The position numbers and the translations under genes were made by a program. Of a DNA stretch of 64,000 bases, positions 29,497 through 38,268 are shown piece after piece (position 1 is the first letter of the stretch; each line of letters starts with the position of its first letter). The notes under the pieces were generated by a model. That model was not told where the DNA came from. It did no database searches and worked only from the letters and a program-made list of their open reading frames with translations. Location of the stretch: positions 32,581 to 96,580 of the forward strand of contig JBCDJN010000005.1 of the NCBI GenBank assembly GCA_039414355.1, given 5' to 3'. The stretch comes from JBCCQL01 sp039414355 (GTDB lineage Bacteria > Planctomycetota > Planctomycetia > Pirellulales > Lacipirellulaceae).

Positions 29497-31098
29497 CTAC
29501 TTATCGAGCGAAATCATCTCGCTCGTTGCGACGTGGCCCGACGTTGGCGAGGCGCCGGCGACCGCGATCAGTTTCTTTTCGCCGGCTGGCATCAGCCGGT
29601 GGAAGAACCGTGGAGTTCGCATCGTGGCGGCCTCTTGCCACGAGCTGGTCGAGGAATCGAGTAGGTAGACCACTCCCTGCATGCCGCTGGTGTAGAGGGC
29701 GCCCCCGTGATTCCAGGCCGAGACTCCAAACCCGCTGATGCCCCCGCCCGGCAACTCCTCGAGCGACGCCCACTCGTCCGTCTCGGGGTCGTAAGCGAAG
29801 ACGGCGCCGGAGACCTTCGCTTCCTCACTCATACCGCCCAGCACAACGAGCTTCCCGTCCAGGTGCGCCGCGGCGATCGCCCGGCGGCGGAAGGGCGGCT
29901 TGGCGATGGGTTGCCAAGTTGGCGTCGGCTGGGTCAGGTCGCAGCTATAGGCGGCGTCGATCCACTCGCCGTCGCTGTCGCCGGTGAGCGTCCACCCGCC
30001 AACCACGTAGAGTCGATCGCCAATCACCACGGCATCGTGCGAGCTTCGCCGCTCGGGAAGCGGAGGAAGCTCCTGCCACGCACCCTTGGCGGGGTCGAAC
30101 CGCGCGAAGCGGTTGCTGGAGTGCATGTCTTCGTCGTCGCCGGCCTCGTTCCGTGCGTTCATGCCGCCCACTCGGTAGACCATCCCACCGTGCGCCACCA
30201 GGGCCAAGCCCTGCAGCGGCTGCCCCATGGGCAGCGTTTCCCAGGTAGCCGCGTCGTCGAGGCGGATGCGGCGGAAGTGCTGTGAGTGGTTCTCTGCCGA
30301 GTGCTGGTGGGCGGTCCCGGTGTGCCCGCCGTACACGTAGAGCCAGCCGTCGCCAACGGCGGCGCCGAAGCTGGCGATGGGGGTGGGAAGCTCCGGCAAG
30401 TCGCTCATGTGAAAGGTCGCCGTGAGGTAGTGCGTGGAGCTCTTGTAGGCCTTGCCATCGATCTCGCCCTTCTCATCGGCAAGCGTGTGACCCACACGCA
30501 AAGCGGCCAGCCCCGCAGGGATCTCTTCGGCAGCGAAGGTCACGCCGCCGGCGGCGTCGCTGACCGCCGACTCAATCACTTCGCCCTCCCCGTCCAGCAG
30601 CTCCACCTCGGCATCGGCAAGCGGCTCGCCCCGCCAATGTACGGTCGCGGCGAGTGAGCCTTCGCCGCCACTCGCGAGTTGGGCGCTAAAGGGTAGCTGA
30701 TCCACGTTTCGCGGCTGAGGCTTTGGGCCTACGGCCGGGTCGTGTTGGGCGTAGTAGACCAATCGCGTGCCGTGGTAGATGCCGTAGACGATCTGCGTGT
30801 GCAAGCCGGCGCCCGGAGCAACCGACGTGGGCGATCGGCGGGCCAGCAGTGATTCCTCATCCACTTCCGTCGTGTCCAGCGCGGTTGCGTCTCCGCCATC
30901 GAGCGCGAAGACGGCCGCCTCACGGACCGCGTCGGGCAGGTGGTAGTCACGCTCGTCGAGGCTCTCGCTGAAGTAGAGCAACGCCCGGCCCGATTGATCC
31001 TTCACGAGCCACGGGAAGTGAGCGGCCGCCGGCGACGCGAGCAGACTGAGGCCAAGAAGGGCCGAGAGGCAGCGTTGCCTGGTCATCAGGTCTCTCAT
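29497..31098 (-). CDS. Exported kelch-repeat beta-propeller protein
   Basis: Protein of 533 residues with a signal peptide (cleavage near ASPAAA, about residue 26). The N-terminal 230 residues start HFPWLVKDQSGRALLYFSE and contain an Ig-like segment (VHWRGEPLADAEVELLDGEGEV), resembling DUF4198-type domains. The C-terminal 300 residues hold kelch-type blades: repeated GG doublets with following Tyr/Trp, as in YVYGGHTG, VYRVGGMNA, LYVVGGWT, LVVLGGMS. Kelch propellers usually mediate binding. Two close ATGs (31098 and 31086) are possible starts. Its role is unknown. No paired gene is apparent. Confidence 0.75.
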   Translation of the reverse strand: MRDLMTRQRCLSALLGLSLLASPAAAHFPWLVKDQSGRALLYFSESLDERDYHLPDAVREAAVFALDGGDATALDTTEVDEESLLARRSPTSVAPGAGLHTQIVYGIYHGTRLVYYAQHDPAVGPKPQPRNVDQLPFSAQLASGGEGSLAATVHWRGEPLADAEVELLDGEGEVIESAVSDAAGGVTFAAEEIPAGLAALRVGHTLADEKGEIDGKAYKSSTHYLTATFHMSDLPELPTPIASFGAAVGDGWLYVYGGHTGTAHQHSAENHSQHFRRIRLDDAATWETLPMGQPLQGLALVAHGGMVYRVGGMNARNEAGDDEDMHSSNRFARFDPAKGAWQELPPLPERRSSHDAVVIGDRLYVVGGWTLTGDSDGEWIDAAYSCDLTQPTPTWQPIAKPPFRRRAIAAAHLDGKLVVLGGMSEEAKVSGAVFAYDPETDEWASLEELPGGGISGFGVSAWNHGGALYTSGMQGVVYLLDSSTSSWQEAATMRTPRFFHRLMPAGEKKLIAVAGASPTSGHVATSEMISLDK

Positions 31099-31242
31099 GG
31101 CGGGGCGGATCAGGTGATCGGCGTTGGAACGGAGTTGTTGACGCGATCCGGCGCGTCCACGACCGGTTTCAGTGGTCGGATGAACGATAGGAACGCTTGC
31201 TTTGGTCAGCCGCCGCTAATGACGCTGAGTCTCGATTTTATC

Positions 31243-31584
31243 TCAAAGGCCGTTAGCCGCCTGCGAGCGCACCCACTCCAAGTACGCGTCGCTGCCGTCA
31301 AGGATCGGCGTGACGATCAGTTCGGGCACGTCGTACGGGTGGAGATCGTGGACGAGACGCTCGATCTCGCCAAAACGCGCCGCGGTGGTTTTCGCCGTGC
31401 AGAGCCACTCGCTGCCGCGCTCCACGCGGCCCTCCCAGCGGTAAGTGCTTTCGATCGGGCCCGAAACCTGGACGCACGCCGCCAACTGCCGGTCGACCAG
31501 CTCGGTGGCGATCCGGTCGGCGACGGCGCGGTCGCCTGTGGTGGTGGTGACGATTACGCAGCCTGTCGGCGGGGCGTTGGCCAT
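31243..31584 (-). CDS. cutA: Divalent cation tolerance protein CutA
   Basis: CutA1 family protein, 113 residues, a small trimeric ferredoxin-like protein associated in E. coli with copper tolerance; its biochemical activity is not settled. The family pattern is complete: CVIVTTTTGDRAVADRIA, LAACVQVSGPIESTYRWEG, EWLCTAKTT and YDVPELIVTPI. Start ATG at 31584. It is divergent from a GT4 gene, with about 115 bases between, and downstream of nothing on its own strand that suggests an operon. Confidence 0.95.
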   Translation of the reverse strand: MANAPPTGCVIVTTTTGDRAVADRIATELVDRQLAACVQVSGPIESTYRWEGRVERGSEWLCTAKTTAARFGEIERLVHDLHPYDVPELIVTPILDGSDAYLEWVRSQAANGL

Positions 31585-31698
31585 GGCGGGGGCTCCGAGT
31601 CGGGGGACACGGTCCCGAGTCTACCGCAGGGCTGGTGAGCTACGTTTCAGCATTCCTTCTGGCTCAACCCTCTCGCTGAACCGACGCGCCCCCGAGTC

Positions 31699-32949
31699 AT
31701 GCCCAGCACGCCCCAACCGGCTGCCAGCCAGCCGCCGAGTGATATCCCCCAATCCAGCCCGCCAGCGAGCCCGATTGGGCCCGGCCGCCAGCCGCGCGTG
31801 CTGCACGTGATCAACGGCGAGCATTACGCCGGCGCCGAGCGCGTGCAAGACCTGCTCGCCTTGCGGCTGCCGGACCTTGGATTCTACGTCGGCTTTGTGG
31901 CGCTGAAGGCGGGCCGGTTCGGCGATGTCCGGCAGTCGCGGCGGACGCGGCTGGTGGAAGCCGACATGCTGGGTCGTTGGGACCTGCGCGCCGTGGCGAA
32001 GGTTGTGGATGAGTATCGCCGCGGCGGCTACCACCTGCTGCACGCCCACACACCGCGGTCGGCCATGGTGGCGGCGCTCGCCGCCCGCTGGACCGGGGCG
32101 CCGCTCGTTTATCACGTCCACAGCCCGACCGCACGCGACTCGACCCGGCGTTGGCAGAACTGGCTCAACGACCGTGTCGAGCGGCTCTCGATGTCACGGG
32201 CGACCAAGATGATCACCGTCTCGCCGACGCTCAACGACTACTTGCGGGAACTGGAGGTCGACTCCAAGCGGATCGCCTGCGTGCCAAACGGCGTGCCGGC
32301 CTTCGCCGGGGTGCAGCCGCGGACGACGCCAGCCGGTGGTTGGACGATTGGCATGGTCGCGTTGTTCCGCCCCCGGAAGGGCGCCGAGGCGTTGCTCGAG
32401 GCGTTCGCCCAGCTCCGGCGCCACGGGGCCGACGCGCGGCTGCGGATGATCGGACCGTTTGAGACCAGCGACTATGAGGAGCACCTGCTCCGCCTCGCCC
32501 GCAAGCTGGAAGTCGCCGACGCCGTCGATTGGCGTGGCTTTCGTGAGGACGTCGCTGACGAGCTACGGGGCGTTGACGTGCTGGCGCTGCCGAGCCTCTT
32601 CGGCGAGGGGCTGCCGATGGTGATCCTCGAAGCGATGGCTGCCGCGGTGCCGGTGGTGGGGACGCGATGCGAAGGCGTTTCCCAAGCCGTTGTCGACGGC
32701 GAGACCGGAGTGCTTGTTGAGCCGGGCGACCCGGATGGCCTTGCGTCGTCGCTGGCGAAGGTGCTCACCGGTGAGCTGTGCTACGAGTCGCTCTCGAAGC
32801 AGGCCTTAAGCCGGCATGCGGAACGATTCTCCGATACGGCGATGGCTCGCGGCGTGGCCCACGTTTATCGGGAGGTGCTCGACCTGCCGGCAGAGGAGGC
32901 CGCCGCACTGAAGCCGAGCGAAGACACGTCGGCGGCTCGGGCCGGCTGA
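31699..32949 (+). CDS. Glycosyltransferase family 4
   Basis: GT-B sugar transferase, 416 residues. After a Pro/Ser-rich leader of about 30 residues, the N-terminal domain starts RVLHVINGEHYAGAERVQDLLA, with the GG-like acceptor loop replaced by YAGAER. The C-terminal donor domain has IGMVALFRPRKGAEALLEAFAQL, LRMIGPFE and the motif FGEGLPMVILEAMAAAVPVVGTRCEGV, with the E-x7-E donor glutamates. Substrates are unknown. It stands alone between cutA and the tRNA-Leu gene. Confidence 0.9.
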   Translation: MPSTPQPAASQPPSDIPQSSPPASPIGPGRQPRVLHVINGEHYAGAERVQDLLALRLPDLGFYVGFVALKAGRFGDVRQSRRTRLVEADMLGRWDLRAVAKVVDEYRRGGYHLLHAHTPRSAMVAALAARWTGAPLVYHVHSPTARDSTRRWQNWLNDRVERLSMSRATKMITVSPTLNDYLRELEVDSKRIACVPNGVPAFAGVQPRTTPAGGWTIGMVALFRPRKGAEALLEAFAQLRRHGADARLRMIGPFETSDYEEHLLRLARKLEVADAVDWRGFREDVADELRGVDVLALPSLFGEGLPMVILEAMAAAVPVVGTRCEGVSQAVVDGETGVLVEPGDPDGLASSLAKVLTGELCYESLSKQALSRHAERFSDTAMARGVAHVYREVLDLPAEEAAALKPSEDTSAARAG

Positions 32950-33000
32950 AACCGGCGAGGCCGCACCACTCAGCCGCTGGTTGAGAGAGGCTCAACCGAG

Positions 33001-33084
33001 TGGGCCCGACTGGAGTCGAACCAGCACGCCCTTGCGGGCACATGCCCCTCAAGCATGCGCGTCTGCCTATTCCGCCACGGGCCC
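33001..33084 (-). tRNA. tRNA-Leu (GAG)
   Basis: Class II tRNA of 84 bases. The acceptor stem GGGCCCG pairs with CGGGCCC, discriminator A. The anticodon stem CAUGC/GCAUG encloses loop UUGAGGG, giving anticodon GAG (reads CUC and CUU). A long variable arm and the T-arm GGUUCGACUCC are present. CCA is not encoded. It lies antisense between a GT4 gene and coaX. Confidence 0.96.
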
Positions 33085-33279
33085 AATCGCCACCGGTCGT
33101 GCCGGCGGCAGTTCCGAAGTGTATCTCGCCCCGCGGCATAGTCAACTGGCGTCGGCCGCTGCACGGGCCGCTGGACGGGCCGCGGGCCGAGCCCCTGGAG
33201 GCGCCGGCGCGATCGTCGTAGCATCGGCGGGCGTGGGGCGGATGGGGGCGTCAATCACCCGTTTTCTACCGAGGCCGCG

Positions 33280-34128
33280 GTGCTTCTCGCGATCGACATA
33301 GGCAACAGCAGGGCGAAGCTCGGCCGGTTTGACGCCGTCGCCGCCGATTGCCAGGCCGCCGCCCAGGCGGCGACGCTGCCGATCGCCGGCCCGGTGCTGC
33401 CGGAGCCGGCGGAGACGTTCGCCCTGGCGTTGCCCGCCGAGCCAGAAGCCGCTGAGGCTCGGCAGGCGGCGGCGTGGATCGCCGACCACGCGGCGGGCAC
33501 GCGTGTTGTGGTCGCCTCGGTCAATCGTCCGGGGCGGGCGATGATTGAGTCGCTGCTCGCCGACGCCAGCCTGCCGCCCGCCAAGATGCTGCTGGCCGGC
33601 GATCTGCCGATCGAAGCACGAGTAGACAACCCTGGCGGCGTGGGGATCGATCGCCTGCTGGCGGCGGTCGCCGCGAACCGGCTGCGCCGCCCCGGCAAGC
33701 CGGTTGTGCTGGTCGACGTCGGCACCGCGATTACTGTCGACCTGGTCACCGCCGACGGAGCCTTCGAAGGGGGCGCCATCCTGCCGGGCGTCGCCATGGC
33801 GTCGCGGGCCCTTCACCAGCAGACCGACCTGCTGCCGGAGCTGGGCATCGCCACGCTCGACGCGGCGCCCGACGCGGTTGGCAAGAACACGCGCGACGCG
33901 ATTCAGGCGGGCATCTTCTGGGGCGCGGTGGGCGCGGTGCGGGAGCTGATCGATCGGCAGAGCGACCGCCTGACCGAGCCCCCGCAAGTGCTGCTGACCG
34001 GCGGCATGGCGCCGTCGGTCGCCCGGCTGCTCGGCGGGCCCGAGATTACGGTGCGGTACGTTGAGCACTTGGTGCTCTCGGGCATCGCCATCGCCGCGGG
34101 CGGGCCGAGTCAGGCCGAGCCGTCGTGA
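33280..34128 (+). CDS. coaX: Type III pantothenate kinase
   Basis: Phosphorylates pantothenate, the first step of coenzyme A synthesis. It belongs to the ASKHA fold: phosphate loop MLLAIDIGNSRAKLGRF, GGVGIDRLLAAVAA, the acidic VLVDVGTAITVDLVTADGAFEGGAILPG motif, and LLTGGMAP near the end. Length 282 is slightly above the roughly 255 of typical CoaX. The start is GTG at 33280, exactly at the phosphate loop. The TGA overlaps the GTG start of the MnmE-like gene (GTGA), so the two are likely translationally coupled. No biotin-protein ligase BirA is fused or adjacent, unlike in some bacteria. Confidence 0.95.
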   Translation: MLLAIDIGNSRAKLGRFDAVAADCQAAAQAATLPIAGPVLPEPAETFALALPAEPEAAEARQAAAWIADHAAGTRVVVASVNRPGRAMIESLLADASLPPAKMLLAGDLPIEARVDNPGGVGIDRLLAAVAANRLRRPGKPVVLVDVGTAITVDLVTADGAFEGGAILPGVAMASRALHQQTDLLPELGIATLDAAPDAVGKNTRDAIQAGIFWGAVGAVRELIDRQSDRLTEPPQVLLTGGMAPSVARLLGGPEITVRYVEHLVLSGIAIAAGGPSQAEPS

Positions 34129-35291
34129 GCTCCCACCACGAGACCTTTGCCGCCTTGCTGACACCGCCCGGTCGCGGAGCCGTGGCGGTGGTTCACGTTG
34201 CTGGTCCTGCCGCGGTTGCCGCGGTCGATCGCTGTTTTCGCGCGGCGAATGGTCCGCCGCTGGCCCAGCAGCCGTTCGGCGCCATCCGCTTCGGCCGCTG
34301 GTCCAGCGAGACCGGCGAGGAGGTGGTCGTTTGCCGCACCGCGGACGATCGTGTCGAAGTCCACTGCCACGGCGGCGACGCTGCGCCGCGGGCGGTGCTG
34401 GACGATCTCGCGGCGGCCGGGTGCACGGTCCGAGAGTGGTCGGGGCATTCCAACGATGCGGATTCGCTGATCGAAGTAGAGGCTCGACGTGCCCTCGCGG
34501 ACTGCGTGACCGATCGCGCGGCGGCGGTTCTGCTGGATCAGCTCGGCGGAGCGCTCGCCGAAGCCGTCGCTGACGCGCGTCGAACCCTAGCGGCAGGCAA
34601 GACTGATGACGCCGCAGACCAAGTCGCCGCGTTGCTCGCTTTAGGGCCGCTTGGCCGGAGGCTCACGAGCGGCTGGCGGGTGGTGATCGCCGGGCGGCCG
34701 AACGTTGGCAAGAGCAGCCTGATGAACGCCATCGTGGGGTATCGGCGGGCGATCGTCTTCGATGAGCCAGGCGTGACGCGTGACGTGGTGTCCGAGGTGG
34801 CGGCCATCGAGGGTTGGCCGGTCGAGCTGTCCGACACCGCGGGGCTTCGCGATACCGATGATCCGCTGGAGGCCGCCAGCGCCCAGCGCGCCCGCGCCGC
34901 GATCGAGTCGGCCGATCTGGTGCTGCTCGTCGAAGCCTTCGGCGAGCCGATAACGCCCGGCACGAGCTCAGCCGAAGACCTGTGCGAGCGTCTTGGACTG
35001 CCTACGCCGAGCAAGCCAATCCGCGTTGCGAACAAGGCCGACCTCGCCATGGCCGGATGCGAACCAGGCGGCGAAGCGATGGCGGTCTCGGCGACTACCG
35101 GCGCTGGGCTTGCCGAGCTGGTGGCCGCCATCGGCCGGCGGCTCGTTCCCGATCCGCCGCCGCCCGGCCGGGCCGTGCCGTTTACCGCGCGGCAGCAGGA
35201 GCGGCTCACTCGGGCGGCAGCGGCGATCGATTTGGGGGACCTCGAACAAGCAGACGGCCATCTGCAAGCCGTGCTGGCGCCCGCGGATTGA
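34125..35291 (+). CDS. MnmE-like GTPase lacking the C-terminal CxGK motif
   Basis: TrmE/Era-type GTPase, 388 residues against about 450 for MnmE, which modifies the wobble uridine of tRNA with MnmG. N-terminus FAALLTPPGRGAVAVVHVAGP matches the MnmE folate-binding domain start. The G domain is intact: GRPNVGKSS (190-198, with the potassium-binding Asn193), a G2 loop EPGVTRD, DTAGLRDTDD, and NKAD. The protein ends shortly after the second helical domain part, without the terminal Cys-x-Gly-Lys of MnmE. The HG segment is kept as HCHGG, but the preceding TGED-type residues are altered. The start GTG overlaps the coaX stop. It may be a divergent paralogue or the only MnmE; this is not decidable here. 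Confidence 0.75.
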   Translation: MSSHHETFAALLTPPGRGAVAVVHVAGPAAVAAVDRCFRAANGPPLAQQPFGAIRFGRWSSETGEEVVVCRTADDRVEVHCHGGDAAPRAVLDDLAAAGCTVREWSGHSNDADSLIEVEARRALADCVTDRAAAVLLDQLGGALAEAVADARRTLAAGKTDDAADQVAALLALGPLGRRLTSGWRVVIAGRPNVGKSSLMNAIVGYRRAIVFDEPGVTRDVVSEVAAIEGWPVELSDTAGLRDTDDPLEAASAQRARAAIESADLVLLVEAFGEPITPGTSSAEDLCERLGLPTPSKPIRVANKADLAMAGCEPGGEAMAVSATTGAGLAELVAAIGRRLVPDPPPPGRAVPFTARQQERLTRAAAAIDLGDLEQADGHLQAVLAPAD

Positions 35292-35387
35292 GTAGTTGCG
35301 TGAAAGCTGGGTGCGGATTGTGCCGATTGTTCCGGATAGCCGGACTCTCCGGGCGGTCTCACCAACGGTTGCTAGCCGAGGCGAATC

Positions 35388-36008
35388 ATGCTGCTGCGAA
35401 TCGCGGGAACGCTTGCGTTGGTGGCCATCGCCGCGACGACGTCCCTGGCTCAGACCGCCAGCGAGAAATACGCCATCCGCCAGGACCTCCGCAACGACGC
35501 TTATGTGTGGGAGCCGCTGCTAAAGCGGACGACGCCCGCTCCCGCTCCCGAGAAGCGAAGGGCGCCGCTCATCAACCCCGGTGGCCGGACCGCGGCGCCG
35601 CACCAGCACGACGCCACCGCCCGCGCGGTGTTGAGCTACTACGGCGCCCGCCGCGGCGTGACGCCCGTCGCTCCACGACCCGCCGCGCCGCAAGCCGTCA
35701 CCCAGGCCGCGTACGAAGAACCCGCCGAGCGGCGGCCGTTTGAGCACGCCGCAACGCGGCCGACGGTGAGCGCTTACCTGAACCTCTACAACGAGAACCT
35801 CGGCGACGGCGCCCCCAACTACCACGCCTTTGTGCGTCCTCGGCTGGAGCAGGAACGGCAGCTCGAGAATCAGCGTGTGGAGATGGAACGCCTTCGCCGC
35901 CGAGCCCAACGCACCCAGGCGGCCGCCGCCCCGGCCCGCGGGCCCATGGTGCCGGGCGTCTCGCGGTACGGCGACACCGGCCGTTACTACAACGGCTGGC
36001 GACGCTAA
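35388..36008 (+). CDS. Small secreted protein with YLNL/VRP motif
   Basis: Protein of 206 residues with a signal peptide (MLLRIAGTLALVAIAATTSLAQ). The middle is Pro/Ala/Arg-rich and probably disordered. A C-terminal block reads VSAYLNLYNENLG, then NYHAFVRPRLEQERQLENQ and a charged helix; the combination of YLNL, NY and VRP followed by a short coiled coil looks like a conserved planctomycete-type motif, but I cannot name a family. The tail ends in GRYYNGWRR. Start ATG at 35388. It is followed after 75 bases by another small secreted protein. The function is unknown. Confidence 0.6.
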   Translation: MLLRIAGTLALVAIAATTSLAQTASEKYAIRQDLRNDAYVWEPLLKRTTPAPAPEKRRAPLINPGGRTAAPHQHDATARAVLSYYGARRGVTPVAPRPAAPQAVTQAAYEEPAERRPFEHAATRPTVSAYLNLYNENLGDGAPNYHAFVRPRLEQERQLENQRVEMERLRRRAQRTQAAAAPARGPMVPGVSRYGDTGRYYNGWRR

Positions 36009-36083
36009 CGGTTTGCCTTCGGCGGCTCGCGCTCCGACAATGCGTCGAACGAAACCTCGCTCGCGAACGTTGGAGTCCGTGCC

Positions 36084-36584
36084 ATGTTCTTCGCGCTCTG
36101 CGCAACCGTAGCCATCGTCGTGCTGACGCCGCTCGCCGGCCGGGCGGCGCCGCCCGAGCTCACGCCGGCGGAGAAGGCGTTCGCCCAACAGATGTCGGGG
36201 GCGACGCTCGTCGGCAGCTTCACCACCGGGCCGAACACGCCGGCCAAGGCCGAGCGGTATGACCTGGGCGAGGTCCGCAAGGTGGCGCCCGATCGATGGC
36301 TGATCGAGGCCCGCATCCGCTACGGCGACAACGACGTCACGCTACCGCTGACACTGCCGGTGAAGTTCGCGGGCGACACGGCGGTGATCATCGTCAACAA
36401 GATGGGCTTCCAGCCGCTGGGCGTTTATTCGGCCCGCGTGCTGATTCACGATGGCCGCTACGCCGGTTACTGGGACGGCGCCGGCTACGGCGGCCACCTG
36501 TTCGGCACGATCAGCCTGCCGAAGGCCGGGCCCGCCACCGCGGAGCCGGTAACGCCCCCGGCGGAGTCAGCGGAAGATCGCTAG
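36084..36584 (+). CDS. Small secreted hypothetical protein
   Basis: Protein of 166 residues with a signal peptide (MFFALCATVAIVVLTPLAGRAA). The mature part looks like a single beta-rich domain: LVGSFTTGPN, ERYDLGEVRKVAPDRWLIEARIRYG, LTLPVKFAGDTAVIIVNKMG, GYWDGAGYGGHLFGTI. The closing segment GYGGHLFGTI is typical of planctomycete proteins of this size, but no assigned function is known to me. Start ATG at 36084. The 3' end overlaps that of the convergent rsmE by 18 bases. Confidence 0.65.
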   Translation: MFFALCATVAIVVLTPLAGRAAPPELTPAEKAFAQQMSGATLVGSFTTGPNTPAKAERYDLGEVRKVAPDRWLIEARIRYGDNDVTLPLTLPVKFAGDTAVIIVNKMGFQPLGVYSARVLIHDGRYAGYWDGAGYGGHLFGTISLPKAGPATAEPVTPPAESAEDR

Positions 36585-37265
36585 CGAAGCGGCCGCAACG
36601 GCGGCGGTCTCCGTCCGCAGGATCCGCGACCCCATCGAAACGGCTCGCCAGCCTCGCTCGATCGCCGTGACGACTTCGTCGTCGGTGAAGCCGCCTTCCG
36701 GCCCGACGGCGATGGTGGTCGGTGTCTCGCCGCTTGCCAGTCGGTCGTCAATCGGCTCGCCCGTGGGATGGAGCAACCATGCGCCGTCCGTAACGCAGTC
36801 GGCTGAGAACACTTCCCACGGCGCCGGCGGCATGATTTCCGTGAGCCGGTTCCGCCGGCACTGCTTGCATGCTTCGATCACGGCGCGGTGGAGCTTGGCG
36901 GCCGCTCCGTCGCTCAGCTTGTTGACGGCCCGCTCGGTCACGATTGGCGCCAGCGTGGCGACGCCCAGCTCGGTGAGTTTCTCGACCAGCCACCGCTGAC
37001 GGTCTCCCTTGGGAAGAGCGACTGCCAATGTCAGAGGGCCGGGCGTTTCGCGATCGATCGCCTCGCGGGCTAGCACCGCCAGCTCCACGTCCCGCCGGCC
37101 GCAGGCTTGGACTTCGGCCGTGAACTCGTGCCCCGAGCCGTCGAAGAGCACCACTCGGGCGCCTTCGCGCAGCCGCATCACATGCAGCAGGTGATGGGCC
37201 TCGGCGCCGGTGAGCGTCGCCGAGTCGCCGCTGATGGGGCTCTCGCAGAAGAACCGCTCGCTCAC
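36567..37265 (-). CDS. rsmE: 16S rRNA (uracil-1498-N3)-methyltransferase RsmE
   Basis: SPOUT-family methyltransferase that methylates U1498 of 16S rRNA using SAM. Signatures: N-terminal PUA-like part with GAEAHHLLHVMRLREG, then LAVALPKGDRQRWLVEKLTELGVATLAPIVTERAV, and the knot-loop VGPEGGFTDDEV. Length 232 is typical. The start is GTG at 37265. Its 3' end runs into the secreted-protein gene by 18 bases on the opposite strand. Upstream is the ExeA-type ATPase gene, divergent. Confidence 0.95.
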   Translation of the reverse strand: MSERFFCESPISGDSATLTGAEAHHLLHVMRLREGARVVLFDGSGHEFTAEVQACGRRDVELAVLAREAIDRETPGPLTLAVALPKGDRQRWLVEKLTELGVATLAPIVTERAVNKLSDGAAAKLHRAVIEACKQCRRNRLTEIMPPAPWEVFSADCVTDGAWLLHPTGEPIDDRLASGETPTTIAVGPEGGFTDDEVVTAIERGWRAVSMGSRILRTETAAVAAASLAIFR

Positions 37266-37387
37266 GCCACGCCTCGCAATCGCCGATTCCCCGATAACGC
37301 TTGCCCCCGCCGGCGACCGATTATTCCCCCAGGCGCCGTGGGTCCGCTACCCACGCCGGCGCCAGCACCCACCGACTGAGGTCCGGC

Positions 37388-38209
37388 ATGTATCTTTCGC
37401 ACTGGGGTTTGGAGCGATCGCCCTTCTTCGCATCGGCCGGCTTGGGGCCCGCCTACCCCAGCGAGGCGTTCGACGAAGCCACCGCCCGCATCGACTACCT
37501 GCTCGACCAGTCGCGGCGGATGGGCGTGCTGCTCGGCGAACCGGGTTGGGGGAAGACCACCGTGCTGGGCGCCGTTGCAGCGCAGCTCGCCAACCGGGGG
37601 GCGGCGGTGGCGTTGGTCGAGGCCTCCGCGCTCTCGCCCGCCGAGCTGCTCTGGCAGACCGCCAGCGGTCTGGGGGCTTCGCCCGATCCCATCGACACCA
37701 CGCCGCGGTTGTGGCGGCGGATCGAAGAGAAGCTTGAGCACCACCGCTGGCAGGGGCGACCGTCGATCCTGCTCGTCGACGACGCCGACCAGGCCGGCCC
37801 CGACGTGCAGCGGCAGCTTGTCCGGTTGGCGGGGCTCGAGGCGTCGCCTGGCGCCCGCTGGACGATGATCCTCGCCGCCGACCCGGGGTCGCTGGCCAAG
37901 CTGAGCGAGCCGCTGCTGCACCGCATCGACCTGCGGGTTGACCTCTTCCCGTGGACCGCCGACGACACAGCCGGCTACGTGCAACACGCGCTGGTGGAAG
38001 CCGGCGCCACCGCGCCGCTGTTCACCGACGAGGCGCTTCAGCGCCTCCACCAGCAGAGCCTCGGCGTGCCGAGGCACGTTGTCCGCTTGGCCGACTTCGC
38101 CCTGGTCCTGGGCGCCGGGGCGGGGCTAATCGCCGTGGGGCCGGACGAAGTGGACGCCGCGTTTGACCAGCTCAGTTGGTCGGCGCCGAAGTCGATCGAA
38201 CTGGTATGA
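37388..38209 (+). CDS. ExeA-like AAA ATPase
   Basis: AAA-type ATPase of the ExeA/general secretion A family, 273 residues. N-terminus MYLSHWGLERSPFFAS, with a Walker A loop GEPGWGKTTVL near residues 44-54, a Walker B ILLVDDADQ at about residues 130-138, and a sensor region with LRVDLFPWTADD. The usual C-terminal peptidoglycan-binding domain of ExeA is absent, leaving only the ATPase core. Start ATG at 37388 is the conserved start; the frame is open upstream without similarity. A small DUF4404 gene follows. In planctomycetes such ATPases also occur outside type II secretion loci. Confidence 0.82.
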   Translation: MYLSHWGLERSPFFASAGLGPAYPSEAFDEATARIDYLLDQSRRMGVLLGEPGWGKTTVLGAVAAQLANRGAAVALVEASALSPAELLWQTASGLGASPDPIDTTPRLWRRIEEKLEHHRWQGRPSILLVDDADQAGPDVQRQLVRLAGLEASPGARWTMILAADPGSLAKLSEPLLHRIDLRVDLFPWTADDTAGYVQHALVEAGATAPLFTDEALQRLHQQSLGVPRHVVRLADFALVLGAGAGLIAVGPDEVDAAFDQLSWSAPKSIELV

Positions 38210-38268
38210 TGGGGACGGCGGCGGGCCTCGGCCGGCCGGCCGTTTGCTTCTCGCCGAGGGCCCAGGCA

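Noticed and set aside
33100..33220. Repeat-like GGGCCG units upstream of coaX as a possible regulatory array
   Set aside because: Two near copies of ACGGGCCGC(T/G)GG only; consistent with chance in a GC-rich gap.
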